A stretch of DNA of 64,000 nucleotides from Lysobacterales bacterium (GTDB lineage Bacteria > Pseudomonadota > Gammaproteobacteria > Xanthomonadales > SZUA-5). A program made the translations under genes and the position numbers. The notes below the pieces were generated by a model that worked only from the letters and a program-made list of their open reading frames with translations, had not been told where the DNA came from and did not search any database. Positions 28,994 through 38,683 of the stretch are shown piece by piece. Location of the stretch: NCBI GenBank assembly GCA_022841325.1, contig JALHRS010000031.1, positions 1 to 64,000 of the forward strand. The letters are read 5' to 3'. Positions within the stretch are counted from its first letter, which is position 1. Each line of letters starts with the position of its first letter.

Positions 28994-29893
28994 TCAAGCT
29001 GCCAGCGCGGTATCGAGGACCACGCCGGCGTGCCGCAAGGCCGCGCCCAGCGCGGGGCGATGCTCGGGCGACAAGGGTAACAGCGGCAGCCTGAGTACAT
29101 CCTGCATGCGCCGCATCATCGCCAGCCCGGCCTTGACCGGTGTCGGGTTCGGTTCCAGCCCGGCAGCCGCGTACAGGGGTGCAAGCATAGCGTCGATTTC
29201 CTCCGCTGCCTGCATATTGCCGGCTCGGGCACTACGGTACAGTTCAGCGCAGGCCGCTGGCACACAATTGGCGACCACCGAAATCAGGCCGTCGGCACCG
29301 GCGGCGAATGCCCGCAACGCGGTCGGGTCATCACCGCTCAGCACCGCGAAGCCGGGCTGACGCAGGTTCAGCAGCGCCTGCATGCGCGCCGGATCCGGCA
29401 GTGCTTCCTTGACGCCGATGATCTGCGGATGCGGTGCCAGCTGGGCCACGGTTTCAGGCTGAAGATCGACGCCGGTGCGGGAAGGAACGTTATAGAGAAT
29501 GACTGGCAGTCCGCCGGCCTCGGCCAGTTGCAGAAAATGCGCCCGCAAGCCCGACTGCGTCGGTCGCGAGTAATAGGGCGTGACCGCCAGCACCGCATCG
29601 GCGCCGACCCCCCGCGCCAGCTGCGCCAGACGCACGGCCCGGGCCGTCGAAGCCCCACCGGCACCGGCAATCACCGGTACTCGACCAGCGCAGCGGGACA
29701 CACCGATCTGCAACAGCGCAGCCAGTTCGGATTCTTCCAGGGCCCCGGATTCACCGGTCGAGCCGCCGATCACCAGCCCGTGACTGCCCTGCTCCAGCTG
29801 CCAGTCGACCAGGGCCTCGAAGGCCAGCAGATCGAGGGCACCATTGCGCTGAAACGGAGTCACCAAGGCCGGAATGCTGCCGTGTATGTGCAC
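28994..29893 (-). CDS. dapA: 4-hydroxy-tetrahydrodipicolinate synthase
   Basis: GSTGESGAL; VILYNVPSRTGVDL. Confidence 0.95.
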   Translation of the reverse strand: MHIHGSIPALVTPFQRNGALDLLAFEALVDWQLEQGSHGLVIGGSTGESGALEESELAALLQIGVSRCAGRVPVIAGAGGASTARAVRLAQLARGVGADAVLAVTPYYSRPTQSGLRAHFLQLAEAGGLPVILYNVPSRTGVDLQPETVAQLAPHPQIIGVKEALPDPARMQALLNLRQPGFAVLSGDDPTALRAFAAGADGLISVVANCVPAACAELYRSARAGNMQAAEEIDAMLAPLYAAAGLEPNPTPVKAGLAMMRRMQDVLRLPLLPLSPEHRPALGAALRHAGVVLDTALAA

Positions 29894-29895
29894 GA

Positions 29896-30585
29896 ATGCT
29901 GGAGTCCATGGTAAAGCTGACCCCCGATCTTACTTGCGGCATTTCCGAGCTGACAAGTATCCTGTGTGGCTCAATCGGGCCTCCCATCGGGCAGCTCGTG
30001 CCTCCGCCCCTTCAGCTGAAGACCGTGTCCGAACCCAATCCCCGCCCGAACGTCCCCGAGAACCATCTGCTGATCTCGGCCATCGCACCCAATTCGGTGG
30101 CGCTGCTGACCTATATCGGCAAGCGCGTGCTGGATGCCGGCTGCAATCTGCTGGAAGCGCGCGTGGCCCTGCTGGGTCAGGAAGTGTCGGTGCTGCTGCT
30201 GGCGTCGGGCTCCTGGGATGCCATCGCCAAGTGCGAGTCGGCGCTGGGCAAGGTGCAGCGCGACGACCAGATGGTGCTGACCATGCGTCGCACCAGCTCA
30301 CGCGAGCTGACCGGCAGCAGTCTGCCCTACACGGTGGAGGTGATTGCCGCTGATCGCCCCGGGATTCTCTACCAGCTGGCCGAGTTCTTCTCGCGCCGCG
30401 GCATCAGCGTCGAAGCGCTGAATTCTTCGCGCTATCGCGCCGCGCAGACCGGCGCCGAGATGTTCTCGGCCCAGATCTCCATCGGCATTCCGGCGGCAGC
30501 GCATATTTCCAGCCTGCGTGAGGACTTCCTGGAGTTTTGCGACACCCTCAATCTGGACGCCATTCTGGAACCGATCAAGGGCTAG
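29896..30585 (+). CDS. gcvR: Glycine cleavage system transcriptional repressor, ACT domains
   Basis: Tandem ACT motifs; start uncertain. Confidence 0.8.
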   Translation: MLESMVKLTPDLTCGISELTSILCGSIGPPIGQLVPPPLQLKTVSEPNPRPNVPENHLLISAIAPNSVALLTYIGKRVLDAGCNLLEARVALLGQEVSVLLLASGSWDAIAKCESALGKVQRDDQMVLTMRRTSSRELTGSSLPYTVEVIAADRPGILYQLAEFFSRRGISVEALNSSRYRAAQTGAEMFSAQISIGIPAAAHISSLREDFLEFCDTLNLDAILEPIKG

Positions 30586-30708
30586 CCCGCATTTCTCACA
30601 CCTGCGCGGGCTAGATCCGACAGCTGACCGGCTGTCTGGAGTCACGCGCACGGCTGGCTTTTTTTGGGCATTCTCGGAGGGCACACAGCGCCTGAGCCCG
30701 GAGACCCA

Positions 30709-32106
30709 ATGAGTCAGAAGAAGCGGATCTATGTTCTGGACACCAATGTACTGATGCACGACCCCAGCGCCGTGTTCCGCTTCGAGGAGCACGATGTCTA
30801 TCTGCCCATGATGGTGCTGGAGGAACTGGACGCCGCCAAGAAGGGCACCTCGGAAGTCTCGCGCAATGTGCGCCAGGTCAGCCGCTTCCTCAATGAATTG
30901 CTGGAAGCCAACGGCGCCAACACGCTGGACAAGGGCATCGCCCTGAAGCGTCCAGACGGCCTCGATCTCGGACGCCACAAGCCGCGCGGTCATTTGCGTT
31001 TCCAGACCACCGCCAACAAGGCCAACGGCCACAGCTTCGGCACGGTGATCCCGGACAACCAGATTCTGCACGCGGTGCTGCAGCTGCGCGAAGACCATCC
31101 GCGCACGCCGGTGGTGCTGGTCACCAAGGACATCAATCTGCGGATCAAGGCCAAGATCCACGGGATTTCGGCCGAGGATTATGAAAACGATCGGGCGCTG
31201 GATGATCTGGCGCTGCTCTACACCGGTGTCGGCCTGCTCACGCCGGAGTTCTGGGGCCGGCATCCGGAACTGGAATCGTGGTCCGAGCGCGGCCGCACCT
31301 ACTACCGCGTCAAGCTCAAGCGTGATGAGCGCTGGCACCCGAATCAGTTCCTGCACTTCGGCGACGACAATCAGGTGGCGCTACGGGTGCTCAGGGTCGA
31401 GGGTGGCAAGGCCGTGCTGCAGATCGTCGATGACTACCAGAACAATCCGCATCGGGTCTGGGGCATCAGTGCCCGCAACCGCGAGCAGAACTTCGGCCTC
31501 AATGTGCTGATGGATCCGGACGTCGATTTCGTCACCCTGCTCGGCACCGCCGGCACCGGCAAGACCCTGCTGGCCCTGGCCGCAGGCCTGGCCCAGACCA
31601 TGGACCAGCAGCGCTACAAGGAGATCATCGTCACCCGGGCCACGGTACCGGTGGGCGAGGACATCGGCTTCCTGCCCGGCACCGAAGAAGAAAAGATGAC
31701 GCCATGGATGGGCGCGCTCAACGACAATCTGGAAGTGCTGGCCAGCCCGCAGGATTCCAGCAACTGGGCCCGCCAGGCCACCAACGATCTGCTGTCCTCG
31801 CGCATCAAGGTGCGCTCGATGAGCTTCATGCGCGGACGCACCTTCCTGTCGCGCTACGTCATCGTCGACGAGGCCCAGAATCTGACCCCCAAGCAGATGA
31901 AGACCCTGCTGACCCGCGCCGGACCCGGCACCAAGATGGTGTGCCTGGGCAATGTCGAGCAGATCGACACGCCCTATCTGACCGAAACCACCTCTGGCCT
32001 TACGTTTGCCGTCGACCGTTTCCAGTACTGGCCGCACAGTGCACACATCACCCTGCGCCGCGGCGAGCGCTCACGACTGGCCGATTTTGCGTCGGAAGTG
32101 TTGTAG
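30709..32106 (+). CDS. PhoH family protein (PIN domain plus PhoH ATPase)
   Basis: [27 protein letters not shown]. Confidence 0.94.
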   Translation: MSQKKRIYVLDTNVLMHDPSAVFRFEEHDVYLPMMVLEELDAAKKGTSEVSRNVRQVSRFLNELLEANGANTLDKGIALKRPDGLDLGRHKPRGHLRFQTTANKANGHSFGTVIPDNQILHAVLQLREDHPRTPVVLVTKDINLRIKAKIHGISAEDYENDRALDDLALLYTGVGLLTPEFWGRHPELESWSERGRTYYRVKLKRDERWHPNQFLHFGDDNQVALRVLRVEGGKAVLQIVDDYQNNPHRVWGISARNREQNFGLNVLMDPDVDFVTLLGTAGTGKTLLALAAGLAQTMDQQRYKEIIVTRATVPVGEDIGFLPGTEEEKMTPWMGALNDNLEVLASPQDSSNWARQATNDLLSSRIKVRSMSFMRGRTFLSRYVIVDEAQNLTPKQMKTLLTRAGPGTKMVCLGNVEQIDTPYLTETTSGLTFAVDRFQYWPHSAHITLRRGERSRLADFASEVL

Positions 32107-32215
32107 GCGCACCACACGCTTGGGGGACGGGAAGCAGCGGAGCAAGCTCCGCTCTACCAAATCGTTGGGGTGCAGGTCTTTGCGGGCGCTGCCGAGCTGG
32201 CTCGGCAGGGGTGGC

Positions 32216-33388
32216 TCAGAACCTGAGGTTCCACAAGGCTTCAAACTCGAAATGAGTCGAGTCGGTGGGATCCACGTTGCGGGCGAAGGGTGAGCCCAGC
32301 ACGTATTCGGCGCCGGCATAGCTGGCGGTCAATCGCAGTTCGCCCAGGATACCCAGTGAGCGTCCCAGACCCAGCGACCAGTTGGAATCGCTCTGGATAC
32401 CGGAAATCGCCTGCTGCAACAGTGGCGCGGTGGGGTTCGGCTGCAGACTGGTGCTGTAGCGCAGGGCCCACTGCCAGCGCTGATCGCCGCCCTGAATGGC
32501 AGCGGAGTAGACGGTCAGATCTTCCCAGGCGAAGCTGGGGCTGGAGCTGTCACCGAGCAGCGACAGGAAACGGTTCGGCAGCGCATAGCTGGAGAAGCCG
32601 TTGATGTCGCTGTAGAACACATGCTCGGCTCCGAGCACCAGTTGCGCTCCGGGCGCCAGCTGCGCCGAGACGCCGAAAGCTGCCGACGCCGGAATGTCCA
32701 GATCGCCGGGCTCGGAATAAACCCCTTGATAGGACTTGTAGGTATTCATGTCCACGCGCGAGCGCAGGCCCGCGCTCCAGCTGAGCCGGTCGGCCACTGG
32801 CGCGCCGATGGCGAAAGCCAGCCCGGTGCCCCGCGACTCATCGGCGCTCACCGCAGGTCCAGGCAACTGGCTGTCAGGCGACTCCACCAGCGGCGACAAG
32901 GTGCCACTGGCGAAGCGCTGGTCGGCAAAGACCGCATCGACGCCGATCGAGAAACCTGCATTCGACTGCACGAACAGGCCCGAGGTCAGCACCCGACGAT
33001 CCAGCGAACCATCACTGATCGCGGACACGGTGGGATCACTGCTGGCCTGCAGCCGTGAGTCGGGACGGTCGGTGAGGCGCATTGCGCGCGCGAACAGGGT
33101 CCAGTCCTGCCCGGATGCCAAGGGCACCACCAGCAGATCACTGATCACCCTGCTCAGCGGGTTGAGCGACGGCGCTTCGGTCAGCGCCTCAAGCTCTACC
33201 CAGGAAAAATTGGGCGCCAGCCGCTGGGCGGCTGCGACCCGCAACGGACCCCGCAGCACGGTCTTGGTCGACGTGCCGGAAGTCCCCAGATAACCGGTGG
33301 CCGGCTGCTGGGCGTAGAGAAAAGAAGGGACGGCGAGGAGTAAACTCGCCGTCCCAATCAAAGTTTTCAAGTGTGCTCTCGCCTGCAT
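32216..33388 (-). CDS. FadL/OmpP1-like outer membrane porin
   Basis: Signal peptide; beta-barrel pattern; C-terminal aromatic (LWNLRF). Confidence 0.7.
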   Translation of the reverse strand: MQARAHLKTLIGTASLLLAVPSFLYAQQPATGYLGTSGTSTKTVLRGPLRVAAAQRLAPNFSWVELEALTEAPSLNPLSRVISDLLVVPLASGQDWTLFARAMRLTDRPDSRLQASSDPTVSAISDGSLDRRVLTSGLFVQSNAGFSIGVDAVFADQRFASGTLSPLVESPDSQLPGPAVSADESRGTGLAFAIGAPVADRLSWSAGLRSRVDMNTYKSYQGVYSEPGDLDIPASAAFGVSAQLAPGAQLVLGAEHVFYSDINGFSSYALPNRFLSLLGDSSSPSFAWEDLTVYSAAIQGGDQRWQWALRYSTSLQPNPTAPLLQQAISGIQSDSNWSLGLGRSLGILGELRLTASYAGAEYVLGSPFARNVDPTDSTHFEFEALWNLRF

Positions 33389-33516
33389 GCCCCTGAAGCC
33401 CGCTAGAAGAGAAGGAGTGTTGCTTCTAGCCGACGCCAGAATCGCAAAAAAACAACAGCGCGTCAAGTACGCAACACTCTCTATTTTTCGTTGTTTTTTT
33501 GCCACAGGATTGGCTC

Positions 33517-34335
33517 ATGACCCTGCCCATGAAACCGCGCTCCTTTGCCCTCACCATAGCCGGATCTGATTCAGGCGGGGGCGCCGGTATCCAGGCCGAT
33601 CTGCGCAGCTTTGCCAGCCAGGGCGTTTACGGACTCAGCGCCATCACCGCAGTGACGGCGCAGAATTCGCGAGAAGTGAGCGCCGTGCAAGTGCTGTCCA
33701 CGCGCCTGATCCGGGCCCAGATTCAGGCGGTGGCCAGCGATTTTCCGGTGGCGGCGGTCAAGACCGGCATGCTGGCCAGTCGCACCATCGTGCGCCTGGT
33801 CGCGGCCGCAGCCCGGGGCGCGCTGGCGAATCGTCCCTGGGTGGTTGATCCGGTGATGATCGCCACCTCTGGCGCGACCCTGCTGCGGGCCGACGCCGAG
33901 CGCAGCGTGCGCGAGGACCTGCTGCCGCTGGCCACCGTGCTGACGCCGAACGTGCCGGAAGCCGAAGTGCTGCTGGGTCGCCGGCTGAGCCGTCAGAGCC
34001 AGCTCGAGCGGGCCGCGGCCGATCTGCGCGAACTGGGCGCGCAGGCCGTGCTGCTCAAGGGTGGGCACGTCCCCGGGCCGGAGGTCATCGACGTCTACGC
34101 CGATGCCGGCGGCATCATCCTGTATCGGGCCGTGCGCCGACGCCTCAACGGACACGGCACCGGATGCTGCCTGGCCTCGCTGGTCGCGGCCCGACTGGCG
34201 CTGGGCGAGGCTCCGGCTACCGCGGTGGCTGCCGCGATCGCCGCTTTCCGAGTGGCGCTGGAACACGGCGCCGTGGTGGGCAGCGCGCCGGTCTGGGTTC
34301 CGTACCCGCTGGGGCCGCAGGAACTGCGCAGCTAA
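33517..34335 (+). CDS. thiD: Hydroxymethylpyrimidine/phosphomethylpyrimidine kinase
   Basis: [31 protein letters not shown]. Confidence 0.93.
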   Translation: MTLPMKPRSFALTIAGSDSGGGAGIQADLRSFASQGVYGLSAITAVTAQNSREVSAVQVLSTRLIRAQIQAVASDFPVAAVKTGMLASRTIVRLVAAAARGALANRPWVVDPVMIATSGATLLRADAERSVREDLLPLATVLTPNVPEAEVLLGRRLSRQSQLERAAADLRELGAQAVLLKGGHVPGPEVIDVYADAGGIILYRAVRRRLNGHGTGCCLASLVAARLALGEAPATAVAAAIAAFRVALEHGAVVGSAPVWVPYPLGPQELRS

Positions 34336-34354
34336 GTGGAGACGCAAGATCCGC

Positions 34355-35380
34355 TCAGGCGTTCCTGATCCGGGCCACCAGGGCCGCCGTGAACTCGTCG
34401 GTGCCGGCATTGCCGCCCATGTCGCGGGTGAGTCGGTCCCGGGCCGTGAGCGTGGCGGTGATGGCCGCACGCAGTCGCGCGGCAGCATCGGCCAGCCCCA
34501 GGTGATCGAGCATCAGGGCCGCCGCCAGCAGCAGCGCGATCGGATTGGCCACACCCTTGCCGGCAATATCCGGCGCGGAACCGTGAACCGCCTCGAAGAT
34601 GGCCGCATCGGTGCCGATATTGGCGCCGGGCGCCAGGCCCAGGCCGCCCACCAGTCCGGCACACAGATCGGACAGGATGTCGCCGAACAGATTGGTGGTG
34701 ACGATGACATCGAATTGATGCGGGTCCATCACCAGCTGCATGCAGGCGTTGTCGACGATCATGTCGTTGACTTCGATGCCCGGGTAGTCCCTGGCGATGG
34801 CCTTGGCCGTGCGCAGAAACAGGCCCGAAGTGGTCTTCAGGATGTTGGCCTTGTGGACGATGGTGATGCGCTTGCGGCCGGTGCGCACGGCCAGGTCGAA
34901 GGCGTAGCGGGCAATGCGCTCGGAACCGCGGCGGGTCACCTGAATCATCGACTGCGCCATTTCGCCGTCAGCCGAGAGGGTCTGCCCCTCGCTGCGGTAG
35001 GCGCCCTCGGTGTTCTCGCGCACCGTCAGCAGGTCGATGTCGCTGTAGCGCGAACGGGTATTCGGAAAGGACAGCGCCGGCCTGACGTTGGCGTAGAGGT
35101 CGAAGCGGCGGCGCAGTTCCACGTTGAGCGAGGAGAAGCCCTCGCCGACCGGCGTGGTCAACGGCCCCTTCAGGGCGACGCGCGTGCGCGCGATCGACTC
35201 CAGCGTGCTCGCCGGCAGCAGACTGCCCTGTTCTTCCATGGCCGCCAGGCCGGCACTGGCGAATTCGAAGGCCAGACCACAATCGAGCGCCTGAAGAACG
35301 CGTAGCGTGCCGTCAGTGATTTCGGGGCCGATACCGTCGCCACGGATGACCGTGATGGTTTTATTCATTAGAATTGCCAA
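34355..35380 (-). CDS. NAD-dependent isocitrate dehydrogenase (isocitrate/isopropylmalate family)
   Basis: [31 protein letters not shown]. Confidence 0.9.
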   Translation of the reverse strand: MAILMNKTITVIRGDGIGPEITDGTLRVLQALDCGLAFEFASAGLAAMEEQGSLLPASTLESIARTRVALKGPLTTPVGEGFSSLNVELRRRFDLYANVRPALSFPNTRSRYSDIDLLTVRENTEGAYRSEGQTLSADGEMAQSMIQVTRRGSERIARYAFDLAVRTGRKRITIVHKANILKTTSGLFLRTAKAIARDYPGIEVNDMIVDNACMQLVMDPHQFDVIVTTNLFGDILSDLCAGLVGGLGLAPGANIGTDAAIFEAVHGSAPDIAGKGVANPIALLLAAALMLDHLGLADAAARLRAAITATLTARDRLTRDMGGNAGTDEFTAALVARIRNA

Positions 35381-35476
35381 GCAATGTGACGTAAATGACT
35401 ACCGGAAGGACTCGCGGTGGGCGTAAACTAGACCCCTGCGCCCGGTGCGGCAACTCGCCGATGGTCGTGGATTGTC

Positions 35477-36607
35477 ATGTGGTTCAGCAGAAAACGAATG
35501 AGGTGGGCGATGCGCACATTGATGGCGATGATCCTGTGTCTGCCGCTGCAGGCACTGGCCCAGGCAGCTCTGCATCAGATCGAGACCATACCGACCAATC
35601 CGGTAGCCGGCAGTGCCTTCCAGATCCGGGTCACGGGTTCCTGGCCCAACACCTGCGCACCCGAAGTCATGCCGGTGGTCGTTGACGGCGTCAACATAGA
35701 CGTCTCCGTGCGCCAGCGTGACGCCATCTGCGGCGCCGCAATCACACCTTATTCCGTCGTGGTCGATCCCGCTGCCGTGGCGCCGACCGGCTTTCCCGGC
35801 AGCCGCATCTATCGGGTTCGTTTCTCGATCAAGGATGCGATCAATCAGCCCAAGTTGCTGGCCTTCCGCACCGTCGATCTGACCAGCCCAAGCGCCCACG
35901 ACATCCAGCCCGAAGCGGGCTTCTGGACGCCGGATACGCTCGGCGAGTTCCAGACCAGCGGCAGCGGCATCGGCTTCATGGTCGAACGCCAGGGCACCAC
36001 GCTGGCCATGACCACCAATGCCTACACCCTGAACGGTCAGGCGGCCTGGTATCTCAGCGCCGGCGCCATCGCCCGCTCGAGCTTCCGCGGCGACCTGCTG
36101 CGATCGATCGGCGGTCAACCGCTCTGGGGCACCTATCGCGGGGCTCAGTCGGTGGAACCTGCGGGCAGTGTCGATATCGAATTCACCACCAACTCGACCG
36201 CCGTGGTCTGGTACGCGCGGCCCGGCGGCGAAGGCATCTTCGACGAACTGGAACTGATGCCGATCTCGATCCATCGGATGAACTTCGCGCTGGCGGCCGA
36301 CGGTCGGGCCCTGGCCGGCGTCTGGGCCTTCAGTGGCTATGACCCGAACAGCCAGGTCTCACCCAAGACCCTGCGCTTCAGCTACCGCGAAGACCGCATC
36401 CTCGCCACCGAAGCCATTCTGGTGTCTGCGGAAGGCTATGAACTGCGCTGCGTCATCGATCCGGAACAGGCGGAAGTGGCGCCCTCGGTCTGTCGGCTGC
36501 TCTACGGCGGCGCCGATGTCGCCCGCTTCGACAACAACGGTCTGACCCGCCTCTCCGGCCACAGCGCCAACGGCGACGACATCACGCTGGTGCGTCTGGG
36601 CGACTGA
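35477..36607 (+). CDS. Hypothetical secreted protein
   Basis: Signal peptide; W-Y-rich beta module shared with 2457-4706. Confidence 0.6.
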   Translation: MWFSRKRMRWAMRTLMAMILCLPLQALAQAALHQIETIPTNPVAGSAFQIRVTGSWPNTCAPEVMPVVVDGVNIDVSVRQRDAICGAAITPYSVVVDPAAVAPTGFPGSRIYRVRFSIKDAINQPKLLAFRTVDLTSPSAHDIQPEAGFWTPDTLGEFQTSGSGIGFMVERQGTTLAMTTNAYTLNGQAAWYLSAGAIARSSFRGDLLRSIGGQPLWGTYRGAQSVEPAGSVDIEFTTNSTAVVWYARPGGEGIFDELELMPISIHRMNFALAADGRALAGVWAFSGYDPNSQVSPKTLRFSYREDRILATEAILVSAEGYELRCVIDPEQAEVAPSVCRLLYGGADVARFDNNGLTRLSGHSANGDDITLVRLGD

Positions 36608-36670
36608 CACCGGCACTGCCTGGCGCGAGCCCTTCATCGGCTGGCGCCAGAGCCATCATCCGCGTTGCGA

Positions 36671-37045
36671 TCAGCCGGCTGCCGGGGCACTCCCGGCATC
36701 TGCGGCAGCGAGTTCGTCGAGAAAATCGACCGCCCGGCGCAGATGCGGGATGACGATCGAGCCACCAACCACCAGGCCCACGCTCATCGCCTCGAAGATC
36801 TCCTCGAAGCTGAGCCCGGCCTGCCGGCATTGCGCCAGGTGGTAGCTGACGCAGTCGTCGCAACGCAGCACCAGCGAGGCCACCAGGCCCAGCAGCTCCT
36901 TGGTGCGCACATCCAGATGCCCACCCTCGCCGTAACACTGGCGATCGAGTGCGAAGAAGCGCCGCGCGACCTGATTGTCGATGCCGAGGATGCGCTCGTT
37001 CATGCGCTGCCGGTAAGACACGAACTCCTTCAGACGCCCGCTCAT
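36671..37045 (-). CDS. Carboxymuconolactone decarboxylase/AhpD-like protein
   Basis: LRCDDCVSYHLAQCRQAG (CxxCxxxH). Confidence 0.88.
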   Translation of the reverse strand: MSGRLKEFVSYRQRMNERILGIDNQVARRFFALDRQCYGEGGHLDVRTKELLGLVASLVLRCDDCVSYHLAQCRQAGLSFEEIFEAMSVGLVVGGSIVIPHLRRAVDFLDELAAADAGSAPAAG

Positions 37046-37308
37046 GCAGCGCTCCCGGCCAGCATCGGATCCAGCTTGCCGGCGCGGTCCAGCGCCACCA
37101 GATCATCATGGCCACCGACATGCTCGCCATTGATGAAGATCTGCGGCACGGTTCGGCGCTGACTGCGGGTCAGCATTTCCTCACGCCGCTGTGGCGACAG
37201 ATCCACCCGGATTTCCTCGATTTGGGTCGCGCCCTTGCGCGACAGCAAGCCCTTGGCGGCTATGCAATAAGGGCAGATCGCCGTGGTGTACATCTCGATT
37301 CTTGCCAT
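37042..37308 (-). CDS. grxC: Glutaredoxin 3
   Basis: YTTAICPYCIAAKGLL; GGHDDLVALD. Confidence 0.95.
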   Translation of the reverse strand: MARIEMYTTAICPYCIAAKGLLSRKGATQIEEIRVDLSPQRREEMLTRSQRRTVPQIFINGEHVGGHDDLVALDRAGKLDPMLAGSAA

Positions 37309-37382
37309 GGGCGTTTACTCCGGGTTGGATGAGGGGAAGGCAATGCGCGCCGCCGGCTCGCTGGCGCCAGCAACGCAATGAT

Positions 37383-37703
37383 CTACAGACAATGCTCAGG
37401 TTTGGGCAGGCCGGCCACTTTGCAAGCCTGCCTGGCCGGGCCATCCGGGAACAACTGGTACAGGCGGCGACTGCTGGCACGGGCTTCGCCCAGCAAGGGG
37501 GCGATGGCCTTGACCAGCACCCGCATCGGTGGACTGAGCCCGAATCGGGCGTGGTAGTCGCGCAGGAATTCCACCACTGCCCAGTGATCGGCGCTCAGCA
37601 CCAGGCCTTCGGCAGCTGCGGTGATTTCCGCAAACTGGGCGTTCCAGGTCGTGGAATCGAGCAGATAACCCTGCTCGTCACACTCGAAATTGCTCGCGTC
37701 CAA
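37383..37703 (-). CDS. tusE: TusE/DsrC family sulfur carrier
   Basis: CKVAGLPKPEHCL C-terminal arm. Confidence 0.9.
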   Translation of the reverse strand: MDASNFECDEQGYLLDSTTWNAQFAEITAAAEGLVLSADHWAVVEFLRDYHARFGLSPPMRVLVKAIAPLLGEARASSRRLYQLFPDGPARQACKVAGLPKPEHCL

Positions 37704-37991
37704 TCAGCTCCACTCCAGCAATACCCGATGCGCCGCAATCAGCTGCCACCATTGCCGATCATCGATCAGTTCGATGTCCGACGGCACCATCAGGCCCGGC
37801 GACAGCGCAATCTGCGGGATCACGCAGCGCAGCTCAAGCGCCAGACCGCGCTTCCATTCCGCGATCGCCCGCAGATCGGCCATGGCGCCGTCGAGCAGCA
37901 CCAGCACATCGCCCTCGGCCAGGGCCTGTGCCAGCTGGGACCAGTGTTCGCGGGCATCGGGGCCCACCGACAGATGATGCAGTGCGCTCAT
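37704..37991 (-). CDS. tusB: TusB/DsrH-like protein
   Basis: Position in the tus cluster; DsrH-like length. Confidence 0.7.
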   Translation of the reverse strand: MSALHHLSVGPDAREHWSQLAQALAEGDVLVLLDGAMADLRAIAEWKRGLALELRCVIPQIALSPGLMVPSDIELIDDRQWWQLIAAHRVLLEWS

Positions 37992-38330
37992 TCACCACAC
38001 CTGCAGGGCGGCATGCCGCAGCCAGGTGCGCCAGGCGGGCGGGTCGATCCAGTGCAGCGGCAGAGCTGGCTGACGCCCAGCCAGCGCATCCGGACAGGGT
38101 CCGCGAGCGATGATCGGCGCCAGATCCAGCAGGGCCAGACTGGAAAAAGCCCGGGAAACATCGCTGGGCGCAGCCGGGTCCGGCAGCAACCACTGCAGCG
38201 CCGGCCCGGCCGCGCCTATCTCCACGGGCACCTCCAGTGCCGCCGCCGCCTGCAACAGGTCGAAGCTGCTGCGCCAATTTGCACCCGGTTGATCGGAGCC
38301 GAGCAGCAGGATGCGCAAGGGCCCGCTCAT
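37992..38330 (-). CDS. tusC: TusC/DsrF-like protein
   Basis: Position in the tus cluster; overlaps tusD. Confidence 0.75.
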   Translation of the reverse strand: MSGPLRILLLGSDQPGANWRSSFDLLQAAAALEVPVEIGAAGPALQWLLPDPAAPSDVSRAFSSLALLDLAPIIARGPCPDALAGRQPALPLHWIDPPAWRTWLRHAALQVW

Positions 38331-38683
38331 GCCCGTGGGGCCCCGAAGCGCAGGACCCGATCGGCACGCTCGACAGCACCCAGCCAGTCCGCCAGTCCAC
38401 CCAGGCGAAACGGCGCCAACAAGGGCAGGCCCTCAGCGCCCGCCCTGGCCAGGGCGGTGCGACAGACGACGCAGTCCAGGCCAGTGCTCGTGACGAGGGC
38501 GGCCAGCTGCCTGATCAGCGGACTGTCCTGGTGCGGGTTCAGAGCCGCATAAGCGCCTTTGTGGTACAAAAACAGGGTGTCGAGGGTAGCCCCGGACTCA
38601 CCGGCGATCTCCAGCATGCGCGCGGCGAGCCGCAGCGCCTGCGAGTTCGCCGGATCACCCAGCACCATCACGGACAAACGCAT
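38327..38683 (-). CDS. tusD: TusD/DsrE-like sulfurtransferase subunit
   Basis: DCVVCRTALARAG with the expected Cys. Confidence 0.85.
   Translation of the reverse strand: MRLSVMVLGDPANSQALRLAARMLEIAGESGATLDTLFLYHKGAYAALNPHQDSPLIRQLAALVTSTGLDCVVCRTALARAGAEGLPLLAPFRLGGLADWLGAVERADRVLRFGAPRA

Noticed and set aside
32107-32215. Terminator between phoH and the FadL-like gene
   Set aside because: CTGCCGAG-CTGG-CTCGGCAG and AGCGGAGC-AAGCTCCGCT hairpins exist but lack a T-tract; probably dispersed repeats.
33389-33516. TPP riboswitch upstream of thiD
   Set aside because: No CTGAGA-type core; only simple inverted repeats.
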